From positions 28,620 to 92,619 of the forward strand of contig JAJRBZ010000058.1 of assembly GCA_028679185.1 (NCBI GenBank): a DNA stretch of 64,000 nt. Reading direction: 5' to 3'. The notes under the pieces are model-generated. The model was not told where the DNA came from, did no database searches, and saw only the letters and a program-made list of their open reading frames with translations. Every line of letters begins with the position of its first letter. The first letter of the stretch is position 1. A program made the translations under genes and the position numbers. This DNA is from Methanoregula sp. (GTDB taxonomy: Archaea; Halobacteriota; Methanomicrobia; Methanomicrobiales; Methanospirillaceae). Positions 51,318 through 60,620 of this stretch are shown here, in pieces.

Positions 51318-52225
51318 GTATCGCCCGGATTACCAGTAACAAGCCGGGGATCATCGTGGACGAGAGTGAGTGCAGCAAGAGCACTTTTTTCCTTATCTTT
51401 GATCTCAAGCATTATATCAATGTCAAACGGGACCGTTGATTGCAGGAAAGTTCGGAAATCTTTCAGGTCTATACATTCTGCATGTGAACCTGCCCGCTTT
51501 TTCGGTTGCTGCGAACTGTAATCAACCATCGGGATACCATCATCTCTCTTCCATGTGTTATTGAGCGGGGCGAGCAGGTCAACAGTTTGTTCACCGTTGT
51601 TGTTGATGGCATGGTGAAAGACATCAAAAAGCACGGGTATTCTTGTGCGTTCATGGATGACAAGGCAGTCTGAAATCGTATAGAGCCGTTCATCATTCTC
51701 AATGACAAGCCGCCCTTTGATGGAATCATCAAGCCGTTCATAATTTTTTATAAACCGTTCCATGCTGGATGTTTTATCGCCGTAAACACCCCCCACATGG
51801 ATCTGGATTTTCGCAGAATTATCAAGGCCAAGTAAATCAAGTATTTGCACCTGATAAATAAGGTCGCCAATGCTCCGGTCGAGAATACCGGCATCAGGAG
51901 CGTTAAGAAGGACAAACTGGTCCGGGTGCATGGATATTCGGAACCGGTGAAATCGTAAAAATTCCCCGATTGTCCGGAATTCATCTGCAAAGTGCTTCTG
52001 CCATGGAAACGTGCAGACCGGGTGCGATGCAAACGGGACCATATCTGATGTGATCCGGAAAAAGAGGATGCCATGGGCTACATTATACGACAGAATTTTC
52101 ATGAGGCACGCCAGGTTTGCCTTCACGGTTTCCCTCAGCCGCTCGTCAGAATATGAGGGAAGGCGAAAAGTACGGGAAGGCGTGCATCCGATCGAACGGT
52201 TAATGCAGGGGTATCCGATGCGCAT
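51314..52225 (-). CDS. uvsE: UV DNA damage endonuclease
   Basis: MRIGYPCIN; FRISMHPDQFVLLNAPD; IENDERLYTISDCL; VLFDVFHHAIN. Confidence 0.92.
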   Translation of the reverse strand: MRIGYPCINRSIGCTPSRTFRLPSYSDERLRETVKANLACLMKILSYNVAHGILFFRITSDMVPFASHPVCTFPWQKHFADEFRTIGEFLRFHRFRISMHPDQFVLLNAPDAGILDRSIGDLIYQVQILDLLGLDNSAKIQIHVGGVYGDKTSSMERFIKNYERLDDSIKGRLVIENDERLYTISDCLVIHERTRIPVLFDVFHHAINNNGEQTVDLLAPLNNTWKRDDGIPMVDYSSQQPKKRAGSHAECIDLKDFRTFLQSTVPFDIDIMLEIKDKEKSALAALTLVHDDPRLVTGNPGDT

Positions 52226-52249
52226 ACAAGAAAAAGGCTCTCCATTGCC

Positions 52250-52894
52250 TCATTTCGTTTTCAGCGTCTTTCCTATATCCCAGGCATCACCGGCATAATC
52301 CCCGACCCTCCAGTACCGGTTATCCGGCATGGTGAGCAGGAGCGGATTGATCTTCCGAATATCCAGTTTATGATTGGTGAGATACTTCTCTTCAGTGTAG
52401 GATGCGATTATTTCACCGATATAAAAATTGTTGGTGGGATTTTCTACCGTAATCTCCAGCCGGCATTCAAGGGAAAGCGGACATTCAGCTATCATCGGCG
52501 CAGTACCAAGTTCCCCGTAATACACATCAAAGAGAGCTGCCTTGTCAGCATCCTTTCCCGAGACCAGCCCGCAATAATCTGTTTTCTCTATCATTTCTGC
52601 TGAAGGGAAATTGATACTGAAGGTACGATTCATCTCAATACCCAGAACCGAGTGGTGGTGCCGTCCGACACCGCAGCCAATCGTCGGAGGGTTTGCATTG
52701 ACGCGGGTAATCCATCCAAGCGCCATGAAATCGGGTTTACCTTCCACCAGGGTGCCGAGCAGGGTAACCGGCATGGGATACATGAATACATTCCTGCCTG
52801 CTGAAATTTTCCCCATATATCCATTCACCTGCTCTGTTATGGGAAGGACATTATTAAAAAGGGTTGTTACCAGGCATTCCAGCCTTTTTATCAC
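52250..52894 (-). CDS. flavin reductase-like domain protein
   Basis: [37 protein letters not shown]. Confidence 0.85.
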   Translation of the reverse strand: MIKRLECLVTTLFNNVLPITEQVNGYMGKISAGRNVFMYPMPVTLLGTLVEGKPDFMALGWITRVNANPPTIGCGVGRHHHSVLGIEMNRTFSINFPSAEMIEKTDYCGLVSGKDADKAALFDVYYGELGTAPMIAECPLSLECRLEITVENPTNNFYIGEIIASYTEEKYLTNHKLDIRKINPLLLTMPDNRYWRVGDYAGDAWDIGKTLKTK

Positions 52895-53355
52895 GGGGTT
52901 TTATGGAAATCCAGCGCAGCTGAGTTCATGCAGTAGCGTTTGCCGGTCGGGGGCGGGCCGTCATCAAAGACATGCCCGAGATGTGCCCCGCAGCGGGTGC
53001 AGAGCACTTCAGTGCGAACCATACCGCCCGAAGTGTCATTATGGGTCCGTATATTCAGTGGCGAAACAGGTGCATAGAAACTAGGCCAGCCGGTACCGGA
53101 ATCAAATTTGGTATCTGATAAAAAGAGGTCAGTGCCGCAGCAGATGCAGGAGTATATTCCCTTCTCCTTCCAGTTATGGTATTTACCGGTGAAAGCATAT
53201 TCAGTTCCCTGTTTTCGTGCCACGTTGAACTGTTCGGGGGTGAGTTGTTTCCTCCATTCCGCATCAGACCTGGTAATAGGGTATGCTTTTTCAATCTTCC
53301 CGGTCCGGGCATTAAAAAGCGACAGGGGGATTCCTTGTTTTCCTGAGGTATCCAT
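52891..53355 (-). CDS. msrB: peptide-methionine (R)-S-oxide reductase
   Basis: [59 protein letters not shown]. Confidence 0.95.
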   Translation of the reverse strand: MDTSGKQGIPLSLFNARTGKIEKAYPITRSDAEWRKQLTPEQFNVARKQGTEYAFTGKYHNWKEKGIYSCICCGTDLFLSDTKFDSGTGWPSFYAPVSPLNIRTHNDTSGGMVRTEVLCTRCGAHLGHVFDDGPPPTGKRYCMNSAALDFHKTP

Positions 53356-53438
53356 GATGTGTGCTCCTGGCTGAGTGATGGGACAGCAGGAACATAGAAC
53401 TTGTGATCAGGACACAGGGAGCCCGTGATTTGCGAAGA

Positions 53439-54032
53439 TTATAATCCGAAGAAACCCAGTATCCTGCTTTTGGTATCCCTGTGAAAGATCTTTGCACCTT
53501 CCTTGAGGTTGCGTACATCTTCTACCGTATAGAGAATGTCAGGATGGCATGTTGAAAGTACACCCAGCAAACGTCCGAGTTCTGTACGTGGAACGATCAT
53601 GAAGATGATGGTAACGGTGTTTGAAAAACTTCCCGATCCCTCGATCCTGGTCATCCCGTACCCGAGTGCAGAAAGCTCAGTGATGAGCGGTTGGGGATCT
53701 GCAGGAGTGATGAGCCGGACAATCACGTGGCCGAGGGAGATCATGTTCTCAATCTGCATGCCAAGCAGGGTTCCGATACCATAACCGCCAAGATAGGCAA
53801 ACAGATTCCAGTAATCCCCAAGGTTGGTGATGACAATGCCTGTTGAGAGCAGCCAGATGCCGGTTTTTGTAATGCCTATCCAGCCGGCAAGATTTGCATG
53901 CCCCCTGTTGATATAGATAGTCCTGACCGTTTCAAGACTAATTTCAACAATCCGTGCGATGAGGATAATGATGGGTAAAGCTGCTGCCCCCAAGAATTGC
54001 CCCCATGATTCCACACCAACACTCCTGATCAT
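53439..54032 (-). CDS. UPF0316/DUF5698-type membrane protein
   Basis: ARIVEISLETVRTIYINRGHANLAGWIGITKTGIWLLSTGIVITNLGDYWN. Confidence 0.8.
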   Translation of the reverse strand: MIRSVGVESWGQFLGAAALPIIILIARIVEISLETVRTIYINRGHANLAGWIGITKTGIWLLSTGIVITNLGDYWNLFAYLGGYGIGTLLGMQIENMISLGHVIVRLITPADPQPLITELSALGYGMTRIEGSGSFSNTVTIIFMIVPRTELGRLLGVLSTCHPDILYTVEDVRNLKEGAKIFHRDTKSRILGFFGL

Positions 54033-54451
54033 AATAGTCGTACCGGCTGTCTTGAATAGCTTATGGAATGATTCGGGATCATGAGATACCGGAAGTTGCA
54101 CGACCTGCCAGAGCGGTGAATGCAAAGAAAAAGGGATCTGCCCTGGTGAGGGGTGACGGGACGTCCCCTTTTGGATGGACAATCGTCTTTTAGATGGGCG
54201 GGTGGGCCAATAGTTAAAAATTTTTACGCAATCTCTCGGAGGCTTTCGCCTTAAGATTTATTTCACCATTCTTTTGAAATCTCTCTTTTATTTGTGGGAA
54301 GTTTTTCCTATCTGCTCCAGCTTTTTCCGCATCGTATTGCCTCCCAATCTTCGGTTGTCCTCTTTCTTTTTTGTGAAAACCTGAACATTCCCCACACCGA
54401 TGAAGCATTTATTACCCAGGCAGATTATCCAGAGTGTAGGGTGATATTTGG

Positions 54452-54721
54452 ATGGTAAACATTGGAGACCAGTTGAAAACGAAAAGAAAGACCGAACGGC
54501 TCATTTCGGGCAGCTGCAGGCTCCCGGTCTATCGCATCGAAAAAGTGCTTGCCGACATTGGATTTACACAGTTAGGTGCAGATCCAATGTCTATCGCCAT
54601 GCAACACCGGCTCCACGAACTCTACCTGGAAATCAGGCTGGATGAAGACCAATGCGTGCACAGCTACCTGCTCGTAACTTTTGAGGAGAAAAATAAGAAA
54701 CAGCGGAAATTCCGCTGGTGA
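54452..54721 (+). CDS. small hypothetical protein
   Basis: 89 aa ORF of protein-like composition. Confidence 0.5.
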   Translation: MVNIGDQLKTKRKTERLISGSCRLPVYRIEKVLADIGFTQLGADPMSIAMQHRLHELYLEIRLDEDQCVHSYLLVTFEEKNKKQRKFRW

Positions 54722-54782
54722 CCGGGTTTATGCTGAGTGGGCGATTATCCGATTGAACGTTGCGTTCCTTTATCCTGTATTC

Positions 54783-55781
54783 TTACAGGGATACTGCACC
54801 TGTATCTGGTTGCCTGAGTATGTGGAGTACGGCCTCACCGAACTCCCGTGTCCCGGCCGATCCCCCAAGATCACGGGTCCGGATTCCCTGTGCAAGCACA
54901 GACTGAACCGCCGCTTCTATGCGGTCCGAACCCGATTCATCCAGAAAATAGGCAAGGAGCATCCCGGCACTCCGCAGGGTAGCGATCGGGTTGGCGATAT
55001 TTTTCCCGGCAATATCCGGAGCACTTCCGTGCACCGGCTCAAAAAGAGCATAACGGTCACCAATATTGGCACTTGGCACCAGTCCCAATCCCCCGACAAG
55101 ATAGGATGCCATGTCCGACAGGATATCTCCGAAGATATTTGTTGTGACAATGACATCATACGATGCGGGGTGCTGGAGAATGTCCAGAGCAAGTGCATCG
55201 ATGAACCTGTCATTACAGGACACACCTGCAGCTTTTGCTTCTGCAAGACAGATATCACGGAACAAAACATCGGACTTGAGCACATTTGCCTTGTGCCCGA
55301 TAGTAAGTTTCCCCCTGCGCTGTTGTGCAAGACGGATTGCTGAGCGGACGATCCGTTCGGTCCCTTTCCTTGTCACGACCCGGAGTGTTGTCGCCCGGTC
55401 AGGACTGAGCTCTTCGATTCCTGAATACAGTCCTTCAGTATTCTCCCGCACTATCATGATATCAAAACCGTTCCCTATGACCGGGCGTAGGTTTGCGTAG
55501 AGGTCAAGCGCTTTTCTTAGCCGCAGCACCACGCTCTGGTAATCCTTCATAGGGGGTGTCGTTATCGCCCCGAACAGGATCGCATCTGAAGTCTTCAGTT
55601 CCGCAATATCGCGATCAGCACAGGGACATCCCGTCTCTTCCCATCGGTGGTACCCGACATCAACAGAGAAGAATTCGAATTCCGGATGGAGCAGTTCTAA
55701 AACATTTCTTGCCACCGGGATCACCTCATGACCGATACCGTCTCCTTCAACAACCGCAATCCGGGTCATTTTGATCGCCAT
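54783..55781 (-). CDS. aksF: isopropylmalate/isohomocitrate dehydrogenase family (AksF-like)
   Basis: VVEGDGIGHEVIP; IVRENTEGLYSGIEE; NIFGDILSDMASYLVGGLGLVPSANIG; operon context. Confidence 0.8.
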   Translation of the reverse strand: MAIKMTRIAVVEGDGIGHEVIPVARNVLELLHPEFEFFSVDVGYHRWEETGCPCADRDIAELKTSDAILFGAITTPPMKDYQSVVLRLRKALDLYANLRPVIGNGFDIMIVRENTEGLYSGIEELSPDRATTLRVVTRKGTERIVRSAIRLAQQRRGKLTIGHKANVLKSDVLFRDICLAEAKAAGVSCNDRFIDALALDILQHPASYDVIVTTNIFGDILSDMASYLVGGLGLVPSANIGDRYALFEPVHGSAPDIAGKNIANPIATLRSAGMLLAYFLDESGSDRIEAAVQSVLAQGIRTRDLGGSAGTREFGEAVLHILRQPDTGAVSL

Positions 55782-56566
55782 TGCACCACAAGATCATTCA
55801 CTGCACGGGCGATGAGGGCCGGGCTGGCACCCCAGTGGACGATGGCTCCATACCTTCCCTTGTAGATTTTGGTCCCCTCACGTTCTGAACGGCAACAGCG
55901 GGTAATGAACGGCTCCTCATGCACGGATTCCAGCGGGCAGATATTCTCAACCACAAAGTCCTTACCGTAGCACTCGGTCAAGAACTGCGAGCCGGTCAGG
56001 CAGCCGGCTACCCGTTCACCACCCTGCATCGGGTCCGTGTCGAGCGTGCAGGTATACCCTGCGGCACGGCAGGGGTAGACATCAGCCCGCACCTGCGTGA
56101 TATCGCGTGTATGATGGCAGAACATGACGGAAAGTTCCCCGAAGAGCCCGGCGGACTCCAGCTCGCGGATACAGGATGACAGGCTCGGGAGGGGAGGTGT
56201 TAGATCATAGACATGCACCCTGAGCAATCCGGACATATCGGGATCGAGCACGAATGTCAAGTGTTCGTCGAACCCCGTAAAGATTGTGCAGCGGTATCCT
56301 GTATCAAGTGCAAGGCTGATGAGTCGCGTTCGGTCATGGATCTGCACCTTTTCGGGGTAGTGATAGGTTTCCTTGGCCGATGCAATCACCTTTGACGTGA
56401 TAACTGGACGCATCATGCCGCTTCCTGCGGGATCCGTCGTGATTTCCAGCACCTCATACCCTGTACTGGTATCATGCATAAGGTAGCGGCTCAGGAAATA
56501 TACCTTATCGCCGCAGGGTTTTGTCGAGGCATATCCAACCTCCTTGCACTGCACAGGAAAGATCAT
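55766..56566 (-). CDS. conserved hypothetical protein (resembles DUF7714)
   Basis: 266 aa, overlapping aks-type neighbours on both sides. Confidence 0.65.
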   Translation of the reverse strand: MIFPVQCKEVGYASTKPCGDKVYFLSRYLMHDTSTGYEVLEITTDPAGSGMMRPVITSKVIASAKETYHYPEKVQIHDRTRLISLALDTGYRCTIFTGFDEHLTFVLDPDMSGLLRVHVYDLTPPLPSLSSCIRELESAGLFGELSVMFCHHTRDITQVRADVYPCRAAGYTCTLDTDPMQGGERVAGCLTGSQFLTECYGKDFVVENICPLESVHEEPFITRCCRSEREGTKIYKGRYGAIVHWGASPALIARAVNDLVVQWRSK

Positions 56567-57033
56567 CAGTGGTTTCTCCGGTAATTCACAAGGCCACCTG
56601 CTGCAAGGATCTCCTGCATCTTTGCGGAGAGCGGGAGGCTGGGATACTTCTTTTTCTCTGCCTCAACCCATCCTTCTGTAAGGTCAAACGTTACGGGGCT
56701 TCCCTCAGAACAGGGAATGTCGCATTCGATGAGCGGGAGACCGACATTAATCGCATTCCGGAAAAATATCCGGGCAAATGACGGCGCAACAACTGCAATA
56801 ACCCCGGCCTCCCGGATAGCAATCGCCGCCTGTTCCCGTGATGACCCGCAGCCGAAATTTTTTCCTGCGACGACCACGGCACCGTTCAATCGGCTGGCAA
56901 GCGATGGATCGAGATCTTCGAATACATGTGCAACCCAGACACTGTGGTCCTTTGTCCGCAGGTATCGCCCTGCAATCACAAGGTCGGTGTCAATATCCGC
57001 ACCAATGCAGACTGCACGCCCTTTCCCCCTCAT
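56566..57033 (-). CDS. hacB: homoaconitase small subunit (LeuD/AksE-like)
   Basis: GRYLRTKD loop; GKNFGCGSSREQA. Confidence 0.85.
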   Translation of the reverse strand: MRGKGRAVCIGADIDTDLVIAGRYLRTKDHSVWVAHVFEDLDPSLASRLNGAVVVAGKNFGCGSSREQAAIAIREAGVIAVVAPSFARIFFRNAINVGLPLIECDIPCSEGSPVTFDLTEGWVEAEKKKYPSLPLSAKMQEILAAGGLVNYRRNH

Positions 57034-58244
57034 CAGGACACCTCAGGCTCGGTTATTTCTCCTTCAAGAGCACTGGCTGCAGCCGTTGCAACAGAGGAGA
57101 GGTAAATTTCCCCGCCCACACCCATGCGGTTCCTGAAGTTCCGGTTTGCTGTGGAAAGACAAACCTCCCCTTCACCGAGAACACCCATGTGAGCTCCCAG
57201 GCAGGGGCCGCAGCCTGGAACCCCGATGGAGCATCCGGCCTCCACGAGATCCATCAGCACGCCGGTCCTGATCGCTGTATCCAGCACAGCCCGGGAAGCG
57301 GGGACAACGATGGTGCGGACTGCAACTTTTCTTCCTTTCACGACCCGTGCAAACCGTGCAAGATCGGAATACCGCCCGTTCGTGCAGGTTCCTAAAAATA
57401 CCTGATCTATAGGCAGCCCGGTGAGATCAGACACCGGTTTTACCGTATCCACCCGGGGAGGCACGGCTATGACCGGGACAATGTCCGTAAGGTCGAAATC
57501 GATCTCCCGGATATACCTGCAGGGTTCCGGTTCCTGCATCTGGACCGTGTGACCTGCCGCTGCGAGGTACTGCACGGTTATGTGATCTGCATAGAACATG
57601 CCTGCTTTTGCCCCTGTCTCCACAGCAAGGTTGCAGATGGTAAGACGGTCGTCCATCGGTAGCACGGCAGCGCCTTCACCGATAAATTCCAGCGACTGGT
57701 AGGATGCGCCGTCCATGCCGAATCTGCAGACGTATGTGAGAGCGAGATCTTTTGCCTCCGCCGCACCCATGAAAGTTCCTGACAGGTGGATGGCTGTCGA
57801 TTCCGGGACCCGGAACCATGTCTCACCGGTCATCCAGATCGCTGCCATATCGGTCGCCCCGACTCCTGTCGCAAATGCCCCGAATGCCCCAAGCGTGCAA
57901 CTGTGGGAGTCAGCGCCAACCACAATGTCATTGGGCAGGACGACACCTTCACTCATCAGCTGGTGACAGATGCCCCCGCCGATATCAGAAAACTGGAAAA
58001 ATGATCCGCATGCAAAATCGCGGATTTCATGCTGGAGGTCAGCTGTAGTACTGTTATTCGCCGGGACGATATGGTCAAAGAAAACATGGAGATGTGCCGC
58101 ATCCTGTATCCTTTTGGCACCCATACTCTTCCATGCTTCAAGCGTAAGGACTCCGGTACCGTCATGGACATAGGCACAGTCCACTTTTCTGTCAACATAT
58201 TCACCGGCCGCACCCTGAAGAATTCTTTCGCATAACGTACTCAT
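57033..58244 (-). CDS. hacA: homoaconitase large subunit (LeuC/AksD-like)
   Basis: VVGADSHSCTLGAFGAFATGVGATDMA; FLGTCTNGRYSDL; GCGPCLGAHMGVLGEGE. Confidence 0.9.
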   Translation of the reverse strand: MSTLCERILQGAAGEYVDRKVDCAYVHDGTGVLTLEAWKSMGAKRIQDAAHLHVFFDHIVPANNSTTADLQHEIRDFACGSFFQFSDIGGGICHQLMSEGVVLPNDIVVGADSHSCTLGAFGAFATGVGATDMAAIWMTGETWFRVPESTAIHLSGTFMGAAEAKDLALTYVCRFGMDGASYQSLEFIGEGAAVLPMDDRLTICNLAVETGAKAGMFYADHITVQYLAAAGHTVQMQEPEPCRYIREIDFDLTDIVPVIAVPPRVDTVKPVSDLTGLPIDQVFLGTCTNGRYSDLARFARVVKGRKVAVRTIVVPASRAVLDTAIRTGVLMDLVEAGCSIGVPGCGPCLGAHMGVLGEGEVCLSTANRNFRNRMGVGGEIYLSSVATAAASALEGEITEPEVS

Positions 58245-59368
58245 TTCGCGTTCTCCTTTGCCTTCCTGATCAGTTTTTTTAACACCGCCGGTGTGATGTT
58301 GCATTTATGCTCGGAATGGTCCTTCACGAGGTCTAGTACGCGGCAGATCTGCTTTTCAGACAGCTCGCAGCCCATGGATGCAACAACATGCTCCAGCGCC
58401 TTTTTGCCGGTATGTTTTCCCAGGATGAAGTGCCGTTCACTGCCTACCAGTTCGGGAGAGAAATACTCATAGGTTGCCGGATCGTCAAGGATTGCCGCGA
58501 TATGGATCCCGCTTTCATGGGAAAATGCAAGGTCCCCGGTAACGGGCTTGTTTTTTGGCAGACAGATCCCGGAATATTTCTCAACGGTATGAGACAGCCC
58601 GGTCAGGTAGCTGAGATCATACCTGTCCACACCCCCTTTCATCCGGAGAGCAACGAGCACTTCTTCGAGAGAAGCATTTCCCGAACGTTCACCGATCCCG
58701 TTTATTGTTGTGTGGAGCTGGAAAGCCCCGGCCTCGGCAGCAGTGATTGTGTTTGCCACTGCACATCCCATATCATTATGACAGTGGGCGCAGAACGGGC
58801 GGTTCACAGAACTGACAAGCTCGGACATGATGCGGTACATTTCGGTCGGGATCAGGCATCCGACCGTATCGGCAAAGCTGAGCAGTACCGCCCCGTGATC
58901 TGCAGCACGCTGGTACACCTCTTTTAAAAATGACAACTCGGTCCTTGATGCATCCTCGGCCGCAAACCTTACCGGTAAACCATGATCACGGGCAAAATCG
59001 ATCATACCGAGTGCATCCTCGAGCACCGAAAGAGGGGGTTTTCTAAATTTCACCCTGACGTGAAGGTCAGACGTGGGAATGAAAATACTGACCATGTCGA
59101 CATCGCAGTCAATGGCTGCCTGGATGTCAGGTATCCTTGCCCTGGAAAAGCCGCAGACACGGGCATCAAGTCCAAGGTTGGCAATGGTCTTCACGCACTG
59201 CTTCTCATTGGGGGAAACCGCAGGGAAACCGGCCTCGATGACTTCGATGCCAATGGCATCAAGCTGCTGCGCAATCTCTACTTTTTCCTGGCAGGAGAAC
59301 GAGACTCCCGGTGTCTGTTCCCCGTCCCTCAGTGTCACATCACAGATCTCAATATTCCACGGTTTCAT
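58241..59368 (-). CDS. aksA: homocitrate synthase/isopropylmalate synthase family (AksA-like)
   Basis: CDVTLRDGEQTPGVSFS; FCAHCHNDMGCAVANTI; GIGERSGNASLEEV; ESGIHIAAIL. Confidence 0.85.
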   Translation of the reverse strand: MKPWNIEICDVTLRDGEQTPGVSFSCQEKVEIAQQLDAIGIEVIEAGFPAVSPNEKQCVKTIANLGLDARVCGFSRARIPDIQAAIDCDVDMVSIFIPTSDLHVRVKFRKPPLSVLEDALGMIDFARDHGLPVRFAAEDASRTELSFLKEVYQRAADHGAVLLSFADTVGCLIPTEMYRIMSELVSSVNRPFCAHCHNDMGCAVANTITAAEAGAFQLHTTINGIGERSGNASLEEVLVALRMKGGVDRYDLSYLTGLSHTVEKYSGICLPKNKPVTGDLAFSHESGIHIAAILDDPATYEYFSPELVGSERHFILGKHTGKKALEHVVASMGCELSEKQICRVLDLVKDHSEHKCNITPAVLKKLIRKAKENAK

Positions 59369-60620
59369 GGCTGCACCCTTCCGGACATGTCCCTTCGACA
59401 ACAAGCGTGTGTGGCCTGTCCGTTACCACAATCTCCTCACGCAGCGTATGTTCATCATCAGCACGGCAGACAACCGGTTCTGCAAAGGCAAGGTACCTCA
59501 CCGGATCATAGACCGGCTGCATCCCGGTCATGGCCGTGCAGTCGTTCTTCATGACAACACACAGGAGCGGGAGCTCCTTTTCATATACATCGATCAGGGC
59601 ATTCAGGCCGGAATGGAGCAGGGCATAATCCCCGATAATTGCGATACGGGTGCTCCGTGCGGCTACGGCAATGCTTGCACCCATACCGTAACTTGCCAGA
59701 CCCAGTTCATAGGGTGGTGTCATTGTAAGGACTGAACAACCCGCATCGCAGATCACCTTCTGGTCCAGGTCCTTCAGGATGTCCATCGCAGGTTTGAACG
59801 GGCATTCCCTGCAGAACGTACGGTAATATCCACGGTCTTCCATAGACTGTGGGCGTTTCTGCGGGACCGGCGGCTGCAGCCCCCGGTGATCGCGGACGAA
59901 GGTCCTGCCGTATTCCTGCACGGTATGGAGAACCGCTGCATGCTTTGGAAGGGGATATACGGTAATAATCCGGGTCCGGCCCGGTGCTGCGCCTGCACCG
60001 GCAGGTTCTCCGGCCCACGTATTCAGTGGTGAGGTGTCCGCCCAGGAAAACATCGTTCTGTATAATTCTTCTGCTGCCGTTACCCGTCCGTACATGGTCC
60101 ATGTCCGGTCCGACAGCCGCCCTCTGCCGTTTATCCGCGGAACCAGATTGTGATCCACCTTGGCATCAAGGAGCTGGGGCGTGAGCCGGAGCAGCGCAAC
60201 GCGTGAGAACATTTCAGAGGCCCGCAGGGCTGTTTCCACGCCACTATAACAGCTGGTTGTATCAGGTTCAATGACAGGGAGTTCTGCAAGTTCCCCGTAA
60301 TACCGCGAGTCCTGCGCAGTCTGTGACGCAATGGCATAAGGATCATCACCAGCAACGAGGACGACACCGGAAACCAGTCCCTGCTCAACCGCCTGTAAAA
60401 GAGGATCTGCACAAGCATTTATGCCAACATTCTTGATGATAACTGCAGCCCTCCTCCCGGACAGGGAATCCCCAAGTGCATATTCGAGCGCAGTCTTTTC
60501 GTTGATTACCAGTTCTGCTTTTGTCAGTTTCCCAAGTTCGGTGATAGGGAATCCCGGAATGGTATACTGCCGGTCAGTATACAAACAGAGAGCTTCCGCA
60601 ATAGCTTCAAATCCCTTCAT
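59349..60620 (-). CDS. TPP-dependent enzyme, IorA-like without the C-terminal ferredoxin domain
   Basis: YYRTFCRECPFKPAM...VICDAGCSVLTM...IIGDYALLHSGLNALIDVYEKELPLLCVVMKNDCTAMTGMQP. Confidence 0.8.
   Translation of the reverse strand: MKGFEAIAEALCLYTDRQYTIPGFPITELGKLTKAELVINEKTALEYALGDSLSGRRAAVIIKNVGINACADPLLQAVEQGLVSGVVLVAGDDPYAIASQTAQDSRYYGELAELPVIEPDTTSCYSGVETALRASEMFSRVALLRLTPQLLDAKVDHNLVPRINGRGRLSDRTWTMYGRVTAAEELYRTMFSWADTSPLNTWAGEPAGAGAAPGRTRIITVYPLPKHAAVLHTVQEYGRTFVRDHRGLQPPVPQKRPQSMEDRGYYRTFCRECPFKPAMDILKDLDQKVICDAGCSVLTMTPPYELGLASYGMGASIAVAARSTRIAIIGDYALLHSGLNALIDVYEKELPLLCVVMKNDCTAMTGMQPVYDPVRYLAFAEPVVCRADDEHTLREEIVVTDRPHTLVVEGTCPEGCSHETVEY

Noticed and set aside
54214-54408. 64-aa minus-strand ORF with CGEC motif (MLHRCGECSGFHKKERGQ...)
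   Set aside because: Protein-like in part, but no recognisable family or clear RBS; too weak to call.
57956-58235. Multiple short ORFs on both strands within hacA
   Set aside because: Overlap a strongly conserved dehydratase gene.
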